DNA from: JAJCZZ01 sp964569085
GTDB taxonomy: Bacteria > Gemmatimonadota > Gemmatimonadetes > Longimicrobiales > Gaopeijiaceae
NCBI GenBank assembly: GCA_964569085.1
Contig: CAZMTA010000019.1
Location: 1-64,000, forward strand
Length of the DNA stretch: 64,000 nt
Reading direction: 5' to 3'
Shown: one piece after another, positions 1-7,949 of the stretch
Layout of the letters: every line of letters starts with the position of its first letter
How positions within the stretch are numbered: position 1 is the first letter of the stretch
The notes under the pieces: model-generated
Seen by the model: the letters and a program-made list of their open reading frames with translations, nothing else
Databases searched by the model: none
Told to the model about the DNA's origin: nothing
Position numbers and translations under genes: made by a program

Positions 1-144
1 CGGCGCCCTCCAGGCCCGGCCCCCGCCGCCGCCCCCGCCGGCGTCCGCCGCCCCCGTCCCCCCCTCGGGGCCGCCCGTGCGCTCCTCCCGCCCACTCCCC
101 CTCCGCCCCGCCTTCCCATCCGCCCATCCGCCCGCCCCTCCCCC
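1..144. other. C-rich stretch without a recognisable gene
   Basis: This is a strongly strand-asymmetric, pyrimidine-rich stretch dominated by C with short CCG and CCC runs. All reading frames through it are proline/arginine/alanine filler, and I see no domain, RNA gene or repeat. It is probably the tail of an upstream intergenic region. Confidence 0.5.
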
Positions 145-172
145 TTTACCCCGCCGCCCCTCCCCGTAGCTT
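145..172 (+). promoter_or_regulatory. Putative promoter of the DUF3127 gene
   Basis: A -35-like TTTACC (145-150) is followed after 16 bases by a -10-like TAGCTT (167-172). The same TAGCTT or TAGATT element with a 16-18 base spacer recurs ahead of several other genes in this window, which is why I report it. Prediction only. Confidence 0.35.
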
Positions 173-253
173 GAAGGGCGGCGGGCCCTCCGCCGCGCGC
201 GAACGCATCAGGAGCTCCACCAGGCCGGGCTCCACAACGAAACGGACGGGGAC

Positions 254-616
254 ATGGCGGACTTGCAGCTCACGGGTACGGTCAAGCAGTTGCTGGAGGA
301 GATGTCGGGGGAGAGCGCCAGGGGTCCCTGGCGCAAGCAGGAGTTCGTCCTCGAGACCGACGGCGACTACCCCAAGGAGGTCTGCATCGTCCAGTGGGGG
401 GACAACATCGACCAGTTCGCCCTCCAGGAGGGCGAGCGCATCACGGCCCACATCGACATCCAGAGCCGCGAGTACAAGGGGCGCTGGTACACCGACGTGA
501 AGGCGTGGCGCGTGGAGCGCGAGGCCGGCCAGCCCACCTCCCAGGTGCCCCCGGACGAGGACCCGTTCCCCCAGGCGCCCAACCCCAGCGACCCGGACGA
601 CGACCTCCCCTTCTGA
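254..616 (+). CDS. DUF3127 family OB-fold protein
   Basis: A 120-residue protein matching the DUF3127 family, a small OB-fold group related to single-strand DNA-binding proteins. Residues 1 to about 88 hold the compact beta-rich domain (LTGTVKQLLEE, VCIVQWGDN, YKGRWYTDVKAWRV). Residues 89-120 are a disordered Pro/Asp-rich tail ending DDDLPF, the same acidic-plus-Phe tip that bacterial SSB uses to dock DNA-repair partners. The ATG at 254 gives the family's usual length. The MATE gene follows after 46 bases with no sign of functional linkage. A nucleic-acid-binding role is inferred from fold and tail; no member of this family has a firm function that I know of. Confidence 0.85.
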   Translation: MADLQLTGTVKQLLEEMSGESARGPWRKQEFVLETDGDYPKEVCIVQWGDNIDQFALQEGERITAHIDIQSREYKGRWYTDVKAWRVEREAGQPTSQVPPDEDPFPQAPNPSDPDDDLPF

Positions 617-662
617 GGAGGAACGGGGGGACGCGCCGCCCGGCGCGTCCCCTCCGTCCGAC

Positions 663-1991
663 GTGACGGGCCCGACGGACGGGCCCTCCACCCCCACGGC
701 CCGCGCCCTCGACCGCGAGATCGTCGCCCTCGCGCTCCCGGCCCTGGGGGCGCTGGCCGCCGACCCCCTGGTGTCCATGGTGGACACCGCCTTCGTGGGG
801 CGCCTGGGCGTCACCCCCCTGGCCGCCCTGGGGGTGAACGCCTCGGTGTTCTCCCTGGCCTTCGTGGTCTTCAACTTCCTGGCCTACGGGACCACGCCCA
901 TGATCGCCCGGGCGGTGGGGCGAGGGGACACGGAGCGCGCCGGCCGCCTGGCGCTGGAGGCGTTCGCGCTGGCGGGGTTGGCCGGCGCGGCCGCCCTGGC
1001 CGTCCTCCAGCTCCTGGCCGTGCCCATCCTCACGGTCATGGGTGCGACCGGCGTCCTCCAGGGACCCGCTCTGGAGTACCTCCGCATCCGGGCCTTCGCC
1101 GGGCCCGCCGTGCTGATCATGACCGCCGGGCACGGCATCTACCGGGGCTGGCACGACACCCGCACGCCCCTCTACGTCAGCCTGGCCCTCAACGCGGTCA
1201 ACCTGGTCCTCGACCCTCTCCTGATCTTCGGGCTGGGGTGGGGGCTGGCCGGCGCCGCCACCGCCACCGTCGTGGCCCAGTGGTCGGGCGCGCTGGCCTT
1301 CCTCTGGCTCGTCCTGGGCCGGGACCGGGACCGTCTGGGCGTCCCCCGGGGCCACCTCCCGGGCCTGGCGGACCTCGTCCCCCTCCTCCGGGTCGGCGGG
1401 GCGCTGATCGTACGCACGCTCTCCCTCATCGGGACCATGACGCTGGCCACCGCCGTGGCCACACGGGTGGGCGCCGTGGCCGTGGCGGCGCACCAGGTGG
1501 GCTCCCAGCTTTGGATGCTCCTGGCGCTGGTGGTGGACGCCCTGGCGGTCTCCGCCCAGGCGATGGTGGGCCGCTACGAGGGCCAGGTGGCGCGGCGCGC
1601 CGCGAACCGCCTCCTGGGGTGGGGGCTGGTGGTGGGGTTCGGACTGGCCGCCCTCTTCCTGGGGCTCCGCCCCTGGCTTCCCCGCCTCTTCACCGACGAC
1701 CCGGACGCCCTGGCCCGGGTGGACGCGATCCTGCCCTTCGTGATCTGGATGCAGCCGCTCAACGCCCTGGTCTTCGTCTGGGACGGGGTGTTCATGGGCG
1801 CCGAGGACTTCCGCTACCTGGCGCTCCAGATGGTGCTGAGCGCGGCCGCCGCCGCCACCGTCCTCCTCCTGGTGGTCCCCATGGGGTGGGGGCTCGCCGG
1901 GGTGTGGTGGGGCATCGTGGCCCTCATGGGGGCGCGGGCCGTGACGCTGGGGGCCCGGTACTGGGGGAGCGGGGCGGTGGGCCGCGCCTGA
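663..1991 (+). CDS. MATE family efflux transporter
   Basis: A 442-residue inner-membrane protein of about twelve hydrophobic helices in two homologous halves, the architecture of multidrug and toxic-compound extrusion (MATE) exporters. These are Na+- or H+-driven antiporters of cationic drugs or metabolites. The N-terminal half carries the signature region around DPLVSMVDTAFVGRLG and the second half repeats a similar layout around VAAHQVGSQLWML. It is closest in flavour to the DinF branch. The chosen start is GTG at 663; no strong Shine-Dalgarno is visible and a slightly different start is possible. It sits alone, so the substrate cannot be inferred. Confidence 0.9.
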   Translation: MTGPTDGPSTPTARALDREIVALALPALGALAADPLVSMVDTAFVGRLGVTPLAALGVNASVFSLAFVVFNFLAYGTTPMIARAVGRGDTERAGRLALEAFALAGLAGAAALAVLQLLAVPILTVMGATGVLQGPALEYLRIRAFAGPAVLIMTAGHGIYRGWHDTRTPLYVSLALNAVNLVLDPLLIFGLGWGLAGAATATVVAQWSGALAFLWLVLGRDRDRLGVPRGHLPGLADLVPLLRVGGALIVRTLSLIGTMTLATAVATRVGAVAVAAHQVGSQLWMLLALVVDALAVSAQAMVGRYEGQVARRAANRLLGWGLVVGFGLAALFLGLRPWLPRLFTDDPDALARVDAILPFVIWMQPLNALVFVWDGVFMGAEDFRYLALQMVLSAAAAATVLLLVVPMGWGLAGVWWGIVALMGARAVTLGARYWGSGAVGRA

Positions 1992-2151
1992 CGGCGCCGG
2001 CCGCCCTCCCCGGGAGGGGGGGTGGCATGCGCTTTGCGACTGCGGAGGGCGGCGCGCCCGGGACCGGCCTCCGCCGGCCCGGCCGTGACCCTCATCCGAC
2101 CCGCTCCCACCGCTGCCCGGCGGGGGCTCGACTCCAGACGAAGCGCAGCTC

Positions 2152-3450
2152 ATGCGACGCAACATCCTGCACGTGGGTGCGGGCAGCCTCGAGTACGAGA
2201 TCCGCGAGATCGTGGGCGCCGCCGACGAGATCGCCTCCCTGGGACGCGAGCTCGTCTGGGAGAACATCGGGGACCCGGCCGCCAAGGGGGACGTGCCCCC
2301 GTCCTGGATCCGGGACATCGTCTGCGAGCTGGTGGAGGAGCCGGCGTCGTGGGGCTACTGCGACACCCAGGGCGTGCCGGAGGTGCGGGCCTTCCTGGCG
2401 GAGCGGGTGAACGCCCGGGGCGGGGTCCAGGTGACCCCCGACGACATCATGTTCTTCAACGGGCTCGGGGACGCCATCGCCAAGGTGTACGGCTTCCTCC
2501 GCCGCGAGGCCCGGGTCATGGGCCCCTCGCCGGCGTACTCGACCCACTCCTCCGCGGAGGCGGCCCACTCGGGGTACCCCCACCTGACCTACGACCTGGA
2601 CCCGGACCGGGGATGGCTCCCCGACGTGGAGGACATCCGCAACAAGGTGCGCTACAACGACTCCATCGCCGGGATCCTCCTCCTGAACCCGGACAACCCC
2701 ACGGGGGCCGTCTATCCGCGGGAGCTCCTGGAGGAGATCGCCTCCATCGCCGCGGAGCACGACCTCTTCGTCATCGTGGACGAGGTCTACGCCAACATCG
2801 TGTACGACGACCCGCCCTTCGTGCCCATGAGCGAATGGATCGGGAAGGTGCCCGGAATCGCCATGCGGGGGCTCAGCAAGGAGATCCCGTGGCCCGGCGC
2901 CCGGTGCGGCTGGCTCGAGATCTTCAACAAGGGCCGGGACTTCGTCTTCGCCCGCTACGTGGACAGCATCCTGGCGGCCAAGCGGCTGGAGGTGTCCTCC
3001 ACGACGCTCCCCCAGCTGGCCATCCCCCGGATCATGGGCGACCCGCGCTACGAGGAGCACCTGGAGGAGCGTCGCCTGGAGTACGGGCGCAGGGCGGACG
3101 AGCTCATGGAGGAGTTCGACGGCTGCGAGCACGTCCTGGTGAACAAGCCCCGGGGCGCGCTCTACTACACGGTGAAGTTCGCCGACGGGCTCCTGAACGG
3201 GGGCCAGTCCCTGGAGCTGGACGAGGCCACGGCGCCGGTGGTGGAGCGCCTGGTGTCGGGGGTGAAGCCGGACAAGCGCTTCGTCTACCACCTCATGGGC
3301 GCCACGGGGATCGTGGTGGTGCCGCTCTCGGGCTTCCAGTCGGACCACCACGGCTTCCGGGCGACCCTCCTGGAGCCCGATCCCGAGACGCGCCGGGAGA
3401 CCTTCCGGACGCTGCGCCGGGCCATCGACGAGTACGTGGCGAGCGCCTGA
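2152..3450 (+). CDS. Class I/II PLP-dependent aminotransferase
   Basis: A 432-residue fold-type I aminotransferase of the AspC/AlaA type. Recognisable residues are the NPDNPTG loop with Asn182, Asp210 in VIVDEVY with Tyr213 (cofactor ring contacts), Lys243 in GLSKEIPWPGAR (Schiff-base lysine) and Arg251 (phosphate contact). The reaction would be exchange of an amino group between an amino acid and a 2-oxoacid, probably alanine or aspartate with 2-oxoglutarate, but substrate is not decided by sequence alone. The ATG at 2152 fits the family's N-terminus. The gene is monocistronic, facing the convergent flavin oxidoreductase gene 49 bases away. Confidence 0.9.
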   Translation: MRRNILHVGAGSLEYEIREIVGAADEIASLGRELVWENIGDPAAKGDVPPSWIRDIVCELVEEPASWGYCDTQGVPEVRAFLAERVNARGGVQVTPDDIMFFNGLGDAIAKVYGFLRREARVMGPSPAYSTHSSAEAAHSGYPHLTYDLDPDRGWLPDVEDIRNKVRYNDSIAGILLLNPDNPTGAVYPRELLEEIASIAAEHDLFVIVDEVYANIVYDDPPFVPMSEWIGKVPGIAMRGLSKEIPWPGARCGWLEIFNKGRDFVFARYVDSILAAKRLEVSSTTLPQLAIPRIMGDPRYEEHLEERRLEYGRRADELMEEFDGCEHVLVNKPRGALYYTVKFADGLLNGGQSLELDEATAPVVERLVSGVKPDKRFVYHLMGATGIVVVPLSGFQSDHHGFRATLLEPDPETRRETFRTLRRAIDEYVASA

Positions 3451-3499
3451 GGGGCGCGGGCCCGGGAGGGGCCGAGGCCCGCCGCGCGGCCGTCCCGCG

Positions 3500-4546
3500 T
3501 CAGCCCGCCCGCGCCACCCCCAGCTCCTCGCGCACCCGGGGCGCCACCTCGGTGCCCAGGATCTCGATGGCCTCCAGCACCCTCTCGTGCTCGATGGGCC
3601 CCACGGTGAGCTGCACCAGGAAGCGCTGGTGCCCGAAGAGCTCGTGCTGGTACAGGATCTTCTCCACGATCTCGTCGGGGCCGCCCAGGAAGAGGGCGCC
3701 GTGGAGCCCGGCCTCGGCCTCGAGGCGCGCCGGGGTGGTGGGGGGCCAGCCCCGCTCCCGCCCGATGCGGCTCATGGTCTCGGCCATGGGCCCCAGCGCG
3801 ACCTCCGCCGCCGTCTCCCGGTCCCGGGCCACGAAGCCGTGGGCGTTGATGCTCACCGGAAGGGCGTCCGGGTCGTGGCCGGCCCGGGCCGCGGCCTCGC
3901 GGTAGAGCTCCACCATGGGGCGGAAGCGGGCGGGCTCCCCGCCGATGATGGCCAGCGCCATGGGCAGCCCGAGCGTGGCCGCCCGCACCACCGACTTGGG
4001 CGTCCCCCCCACCGCCACCCACACCGGCAGCGGGTCCTGCTGCGGGCGGGGCAGGACGAGCCGGTCGTCGATGGACGGCCGGTGCGTCCCCTGCCAGGTC
4101 ACCCGCGCGGAGCGGCGCAGCTCCAGGAGGAGCTCGAGCTTCTCCTGGAAGAGCTCCTCGTAATCCGAGAGGTCCTGCCCGAAGAGCGGGAAGGACTCGG
4201 TGAAGGAGCCCCGCCCGGCCATGATCTCGGCGCGCCCGTCGGAGAGGAGGTCCAGGAGCGCGAAGTCCTGGAAGACCCGCACCGGGTCGTCGGACGACAG
4301 CACCGAGACCGCGCTGGTCAGGCGGATCCGCTCGGTGCGCGCCGCGGCCGCGGCCAGGGGCACGACGGGGGAGGACACGGCGTAGTCCGGCCGGTGGTGC
4401 TCCCCCACCCCGAAGACGTCGAGCCCCACCCGATCCGCGGTCTCGATCTCCTCGACCAGGTTCCGCACCCGCTTCCCGGCGTCGAGCTGGCGGCCGGTCT
4501 CGGGATCCAGGGGCGTCTCGGCGAAGGTGTAGAGTCCGATCTCCAC
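3500..4546 (-). CDS. LLM class flavin-dependent oxidoreductase
   Basis: A 348-residue luciferase-like monooxygenase-fold (TIM barrel) protein. The N-terminus EIGLYTFAETPLDPETG, the motif GVGEHHRPDYAVSSPVV and the later ELLSDGRAE/GRGSFTESFPLFG-like segment are typical of FMN- or F420-dependent enzymes annotated as LLM class oxidoreductases. I place the start at GTG 4546 because GAGGAG lies directly upstream; the open frame continues to 4657 but those 37 residues are Pro/Arg filler. Substrate unknown. It is divergent from the TonB receptor gene and shares its 190-base intergenic region, so the operators there might also affect it. Confidence 0.85.
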   Translation of the reverse strand: MEIGLYTFAETPLDPETGRQLDAGKRVRNLVEEIETADRVGLDVFGVGEHHRPDYAVSSPVVPLAAAAARTERIRLTSAVSVLSSDDPVRVFQDFALLDLLSDGRAEIMAGRGSFTESFPLFGQDLSDYEELFQEKLELLLELRRSARVTWQGTHRPSIDDRLVLPRPQQDPLPVWVAVGGTPKSVVRAATLGLPMALAIIGGEPARFRPMVELYREAAARAGHDPDALPVSINAHGFVARDRETAAEVALGPMAETMSRIGRERGWPPTTPARLEAEAGLHGALFLGGPDEIVEKILYQHELFGHQRFLVQLTVGPIEHERVLEAIEILGTEVAPRVREELGVARAG

Positions 4547-4663
4547 GGGGGCTCCTCGGTGGGGTGGGGAGGTCGAGAGGAAACGGCCCGGCGGAGCGGC
4601 GGACCGGTCCGGGAGGGCCCTGGGACGAACCACCCCACGGTCTCCCAGGAGATCCACGGGGCG

Positions 4664-4692
4664 TTGACAGGACGATTTTTAGGCTGTACTAA
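4664..4692 (+). promoter_or_regulatory. Putative promoter of the TonB/TlpA/DsbD-alpha operon
   Basis: A perfect -35 TTGACA (4664-4669) is followed by a 17-base spacer and a weak -10-like TACTAA (4687-4692). The -10 lies inside the first DtxR-type palindrome, the arrangement expected for repression by a metal-loaded regulator. Confidence 0.5.
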
Positions 4693-4693
4693 A
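4678..4693. promoter_or_regulatory. DtxR/MntR-type operator 1
   Basis: The 16-base element TTTAGGCTGTACTAAA has perfect outer arms TTTAG and CTAAA. It resembles operators bound by DtxR-family metalloregulators (TTAGG-n-CCTAA type). It overlaps the -10 of the TonB operon promoter. The obvious candidate regulator is encoded at 20968, whose own upstream region carries a matching element. Confidence 0.6.
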
Positions 4694-4702
4694 TCAATAC
4701 GG

Positions 4703-4718
4703 ATTAGGTTTGCCTAAA
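4703..4718. promoter_or_regulatory. DtxR/MntR-type operator 2
   Basis: The 16-base element ATTAGGTTTGCCTAAA has inner arms TTAGG and CCTAA. It is centred 25 bases downstream of operator 1 and 20 bases before the TonB receptor start. The tandem placement suggests cooperative or two-dimer binding, as known for DtxR-family proteins. Sequence-based prediction only. Confidence 0.6.
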
Positions 4719-4738
4719 AATATCTGCCCGAAGGTCCC

Positions 4739-6949
4739 ATGCATCTCCGTCTCAGCCGCCCGGCGCCGTCCTTCCTCCTCGTCCTCGTCTTCCTCCTGGG
4801 CGCCGTTCCGGCGGCCGCCCAGGAGGTGCTGACGGGCCGGGTCCTCTCCCCGGACGGCCCGCTCTCCGGGGTCGAGGTGGAGGTGGTGGGCGGCGAGGCG
4901 CGCCGCACCGCCCTGACCCGTCCCGACGGGACCTTCGGGGTGACGGGCCTCCTGCCCGGCCGCTACGAGGTGACGGCCCGGGCGCTGGGCTACGGCACCC
5001 GCACCCGGACGGTGGAGGTGGCGGCCGGATCCGCGGCCCGGGTCGAGCTCCGCCTCACGGCCGAGGCCTTCGTCCTGGATCCGCTGGTGGTCACCGGCAC
5101 CCTCCAGGAGACTCGGGTGGGGGACTCTCCGGTGAAGGTGGACGTCGTCTCGGCGCGCCTCCTCCAGAGGAACGCCTCGCGGAACCTCATGGAGTCCATC
5201 GGCCAGGTGAACGGCCTCTACCAGCAGGTGGACTGCGCGGTCTGCTACACCAACAACATCCGCATCAACGGGATGGAGGGCCCCTACACCGCCGTGCTCA
5301 TCGACGGCATGCCCATCATGGGCGCGCTGGCCTCCGTCTATGGCCTGAACGGCATCGATCCGGCCATGATCGAGCGTCTGGAGATCCTCAAGGGTCCCCA
5401 GTCGACCCTCTACGGCACCGAGGCCATGGGCGGCGTGGTCAACGTCATCACCAAGGATCCCCGCTTCAGCCCCCGCTTCACGCTGGACGCCTCCCGGACG
5501 TCCTTCGGCCAGAACGCCCTGAACCTGGGGGCCGCGGTCTCCGGCCAGGACGCCGACGCCCTCCTCAGCGGGACGCTCCTCCACAACGACCGCTTCGTGG
5601 ACGAGAACGGGGACGGCTTCAGCGACGTCACCCTGGACACCCGCCTCTCCCTCTTCGGGAAGGGCCAGCTCCTGCGCGACGGCCGTCCCTTCGCGGAGGC
5701 CTCGGCCAAGCTCTACCTGGAGGACCGCTTCGGCGGGGTCGAGGGGTGGACCGAGGCCCACCGCGGCAGCGGGGAGGTCTACGGCGAGTCCATCCGCACC
5801 ACCCGGGTGGAGACCATGGGCCGGCTGCGCTTCGGACGGGCCCTGCGGGTGGAGGGCTCCTACGCCTTCCACGACCAGGACTCCTGGTACGGGGACCAGG
5901 CCTTCCTGGCCACCCAGCACGTGGGCTTCGGCCAGCTCCTCTGGGACGCGCCGCGCCGCGCCGGGCACGACGTGCTGGTGGGCGCCACCCTCCGCCTGGA
6001 GTCGTACGACGACCAGACCCCGGCCACCCCCGAGGCGCACCGCCGGGCCATTCCCGGCGTGTTCGTCCAGGACGAGTGGCGCCTGGACGAGGCGTGGACC
6101 CTCCTGGGCGGGCTCCGCCTCGAACGCTACGGGGAGCACGGCGCCGTCTTCGCCCCCCGTCTCAGCGCCCGCTGGAAGCCCCTTCCCGAGACCACGCTCC
6201 GCCTCAACGCCGGCACCGGCTTCCGGGCGGTGAACGTCTTCACCGAGGACCACGCCGCCCTCACCGGCGCCCGGGAGGTGGTCCTGGCCGAGGAGCTTCG
6301 GCCCGAGCGCTCCCGGAGCGTGGCCCTCAACCTCAACCAGGTCTTCGCCTTCGGCCGCAATCCCATGATGGTCGACCTGGACGCCTTCTTCACGCGCTTC
6401 TCCAACAAGATCCAGCCCGACTACGACGTCCACCCCGACCGGATCGTCTACGCCAACCTCCCGGGTCACGCCGAGAGTCGGGGCGTGGCCCTCTCGGTGA
6501 ACCAGAACTTCACCGACCTCCCCCTGTTCTACACCGTGGGCGTGACGGTGCAGGACGTCTCGCTGGTGGAGGACGGGGTGCGGGAGGCCGAGTTCTTCTC
6601 GCCGGACTTCACGGGCACGTGGACCGTTTCCTGGACCTTCCCCGGCGAGGTCGGGCTGGACTGGACCGGCCGGATGGTGGGATCCATGCGCCTGCCGGAG
6701 TACCCGGAGCCCTTCGCCCGTGCCACGCGCTCCCGGGTGTGGTCCGTCCACAACCTCCAGGGGACCTGGACCGTGGGCGGCGGAACGCAGGTGTACGCCG
6801 GCGTGCGGAACGTCTTCGACTTCACCCAGGGAAGCCCGCTGGTGGACCCGGGCCGCCCCTTCGGCGAGGCCTTCGACACCAACTGGGTCTGGGGGCCCGT
6901 CGCGGGGCGGAGCCTGACCCTGGGGGTGCGGGTGGCCCGGGGCCGGTGA
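4739..6949 (+). CDS. TonB-dependent outer-membrane receptor
   Basis: A 736-residue receptor: signal peptide (about 1-28, ending PAAAQ), a carboxypeptidase-like regulatory domain (about 29-105), a plug domain (about 115-235, with VTGT, NIRINGMEGPYTAVLIDG and ERLEILKGPQSTLYGTEAMGG) and a 22-strand-type barrel to the end. The plug has an unusual CxxC pair, Cys166 and Cys169, next to the conserved RINGMEG segment. The gene lies behind two metalloregulator operators, so a metal or metal-complex cargo is likely, and its stop overlaps the start of a TlpA lipoprotein. The C-terminus (GVRVARGR) lacks the usual terminal aromatic residue. Substrate not determined. Confidence 0.9.
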   Translation: MHLRLSRPAPSFLLVLVFLLGAVPAAAQEVLTGRVLSPDGPLSGVEVEVVGGEARRTALTRPDGTFGVTGLLPGRYEVTARALGYGTRTRTVEVAAGSAARVELRLTAEAFVLDPLVVTGTLQETRVGDSPVKVDVVSARLLQRNASRNLMESIGQVNGLYQQVDCAVCYTNNIRINGMEGPYTAVLIDGMPIMGALASVYGLNGIDPAMIERLEILKGPQSTLYGTEAMGGVVNVITKDPRFSPRFTLDASRTSFGQNALNLGAAVSGQDADALLSGTLLHNDRFVDENGDGFSDVTLDTRLSLFGKGQLLRDGRPFAEASAKLYLEDRFGGVEGWTEAHRGSGEVYGESIRTTRVETMGRLRFGRALRVEGSYAFHDQDSWYGDQAFLATQHVGFGQLLWDAPRRAGHDVLVGATLRLESYDDQTPATPEAHRRAIPGVFVQDEWRLDEAWTLLGGLRLERYGEHGAVFAPRLSARWKPLPETTLRLNAGTGFRAVNVFTEDHAALTGAREVVLAEELRPERSRSVALNLNQVFAFGRNPMMVDLDAFFTRFSNKIQPDYDVHPDRIVYANLPGHAESRGVALSVNQNFTDLPLFYTVGVTVQDVSLVEDGVREAEFFSPDFTGTWTVSWTFPGEVGLDWTGRMVGSMRLPEYPEPFARATRSRVWSVHNLQGTWTVGGGTQVYAGVRNVFDFTQGSPLVDPGRPFGEAFDTNWVWGPVAGRSLTLGVRVARGR

Positions 6950-7485
6950 GAGCGTCGGTGGCGGCCGCCCTCCTCCTGGTGGTCCTGGCCGGGTGCGGCG
7001 GCGCGGGCTCCGGGACGGGGTCCGTCGCGCCCGCGGCCCTCGCACCCCCTCCCACGGACCTCGAGGTCCTGGGCGAGGCCGACCTGGGCTGGTCGGTGCG
7101 GACCCTGGACGGGGAGGTCGTGCGCCTGGAGGAGCTGCGGGGTCGGCCCCTCTTCGTGAATGTCTGGGCCACCTGGTGCCCCCCGTGCGTGGCCGAGCTC
7201 GGCAGCATCCGGGCGTTGATGGACGCCCTGGAGGGGAGCGACGTGGCGTTCCTCCTCGTCTCGCCGGAGGACGTCGGTACCGTGGCGCCCTTCGTGGAAG
7301 GCCTCGGGTACCCCCTCCCGGTGGCCGTGGAGCACACCCGGATGCCCGGGAGCTGGGGCGTGGCCGCGCTGCCCACGACCGTGGTGGTGGACCGGGCGGG
7401 CCGCATCGTCCTCCGGCACCGGGGAGCGGCCGACTGGAGCCAGGAGGCGGTGCGGGCCTTCCTGGCGTCGCTGGGGGAATCGTGA
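6946..7485 (+). CDS. TlpA-family thioredoxin-fold lipoprotein
   Basis: A 179-residue periplasmic thiol-disulfide protein. A lipobox LAGC with Cys17 after a short hydrophobic helix predicts membrane anchoring. The thioredoxin domain (about 45-178) has the active site WCPPC (Cys78 and Cys81) and the cis-proline region ALPTTVVVD. It starts at GTG 6946 overlapping the receptor's TGA (GTGA), so it is translationally coupled. Homologues keep metal sites or cytochrome c cysteines reduced. Next to a receptor with a CxxC in its plug and a DsbD-alpha-like protein, a role in redox handling of the imported ligand or the receptor is plausible but inferred. Confidence 0.9.
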   Translation: MRASVAAALLLVVLAGCGGAGSGTGSVAPAALAPPPTDLEVLGEADLGWSVRTLDGEVVRLEELRGRPLFVNVWATWCPPCVAELGSIRALMDALEGSDVAFLLVSPEDVGTVAPFVEGLGYPLPVAVEHTRMPGSWGVAALPTTVVVDRAGRIVLRHRGAADWSQEAVRAFLASLGES

Positions 7486-7922
7486 AGGCGGGGCTGGTCC
7501 TGGCCGCCCTGACGGCCGTCTCGCTCCTTGGGCCCCCGTCGCTGCGCGGGCAGGAGGGCTTCCGGCCCCCCCGACCGGAGATCACGCTCACCCGCGGCGG
7601 GGCCGGGGGCGCGGAGCTCCGCCTGGGCATCCCGGACGGATGGGTTCTCTACGCGCCGGATCCGGGAGGCGTCGGACTCCCCCTCGAGGTGGCGTGGTCG
7701 GCGGCGGGGCGTCCCGTGGAGCTTCCGCTGGTCTGGCCGACGGCCCAGGTGTACGGCGACCCCACGGCCCGGGTGTTCCGGGGCTCGGTGGTGGCGCGGA
7801 CCCTCCAGGACGCCGCCCTGCCCGCCGGGGCCCCGCTTCGGGCGCGGGTCCGCTGGGCGCTCTGCCGGGACGATCTCTGTGTTCCCGGCCTCACCGAGGT
7901 GGAGGCGGCGGAGCCGCGGTGA
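7482..7922 (+). CDS. DsbD N-terminal (alpha) domain-like secreted protein
   Basis: A 146-residue protein resembling only the N-terminal periplasmic domain of the disulfide reductase DsbD. A signal peptide (about 1-24) precedes an immunoglobulin-like domain with the signature YGDPTARVFRGSV and the paired cysteines Cys128 and Cys133 in CRDDLCVPG. In full-length DsbD this domain passes electrons to thioredoxin-like partners. Here there is no membrane domain or C-terminal thioredoxin, but the preceding coupled gene supplies a separate TlpA. The GTG at 7482 overlaps that gene's TGA. It may relay electrons to or from TlpA; the source of electrons is not in this window. Confidence 0.75.
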   Translation: MKAGLVLAALTAVSLLGPPSLRGQEGFRPPRPEITLTRGGAGGAELRLGIPDGWVLYAPDPGGVGLPLEVAWSAAGRPVELPLVWPTAQVYGDPTARVFRGSVVARTLQDAALPAGAPLRARVRWALCRDDLCVPGLTEVEAAEPR

Positions 7923-7949
7923 GCCGGCCGGGCGGGCCCGCCGCCCTCC

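Noticed and set aside
6946..7922. Cytochrome c maturation operon
   Set aside because: TlpA and DsbD-alpha occur there, but no ccm genes or c-type cytochrome is present, so the redox partners could serve something else.
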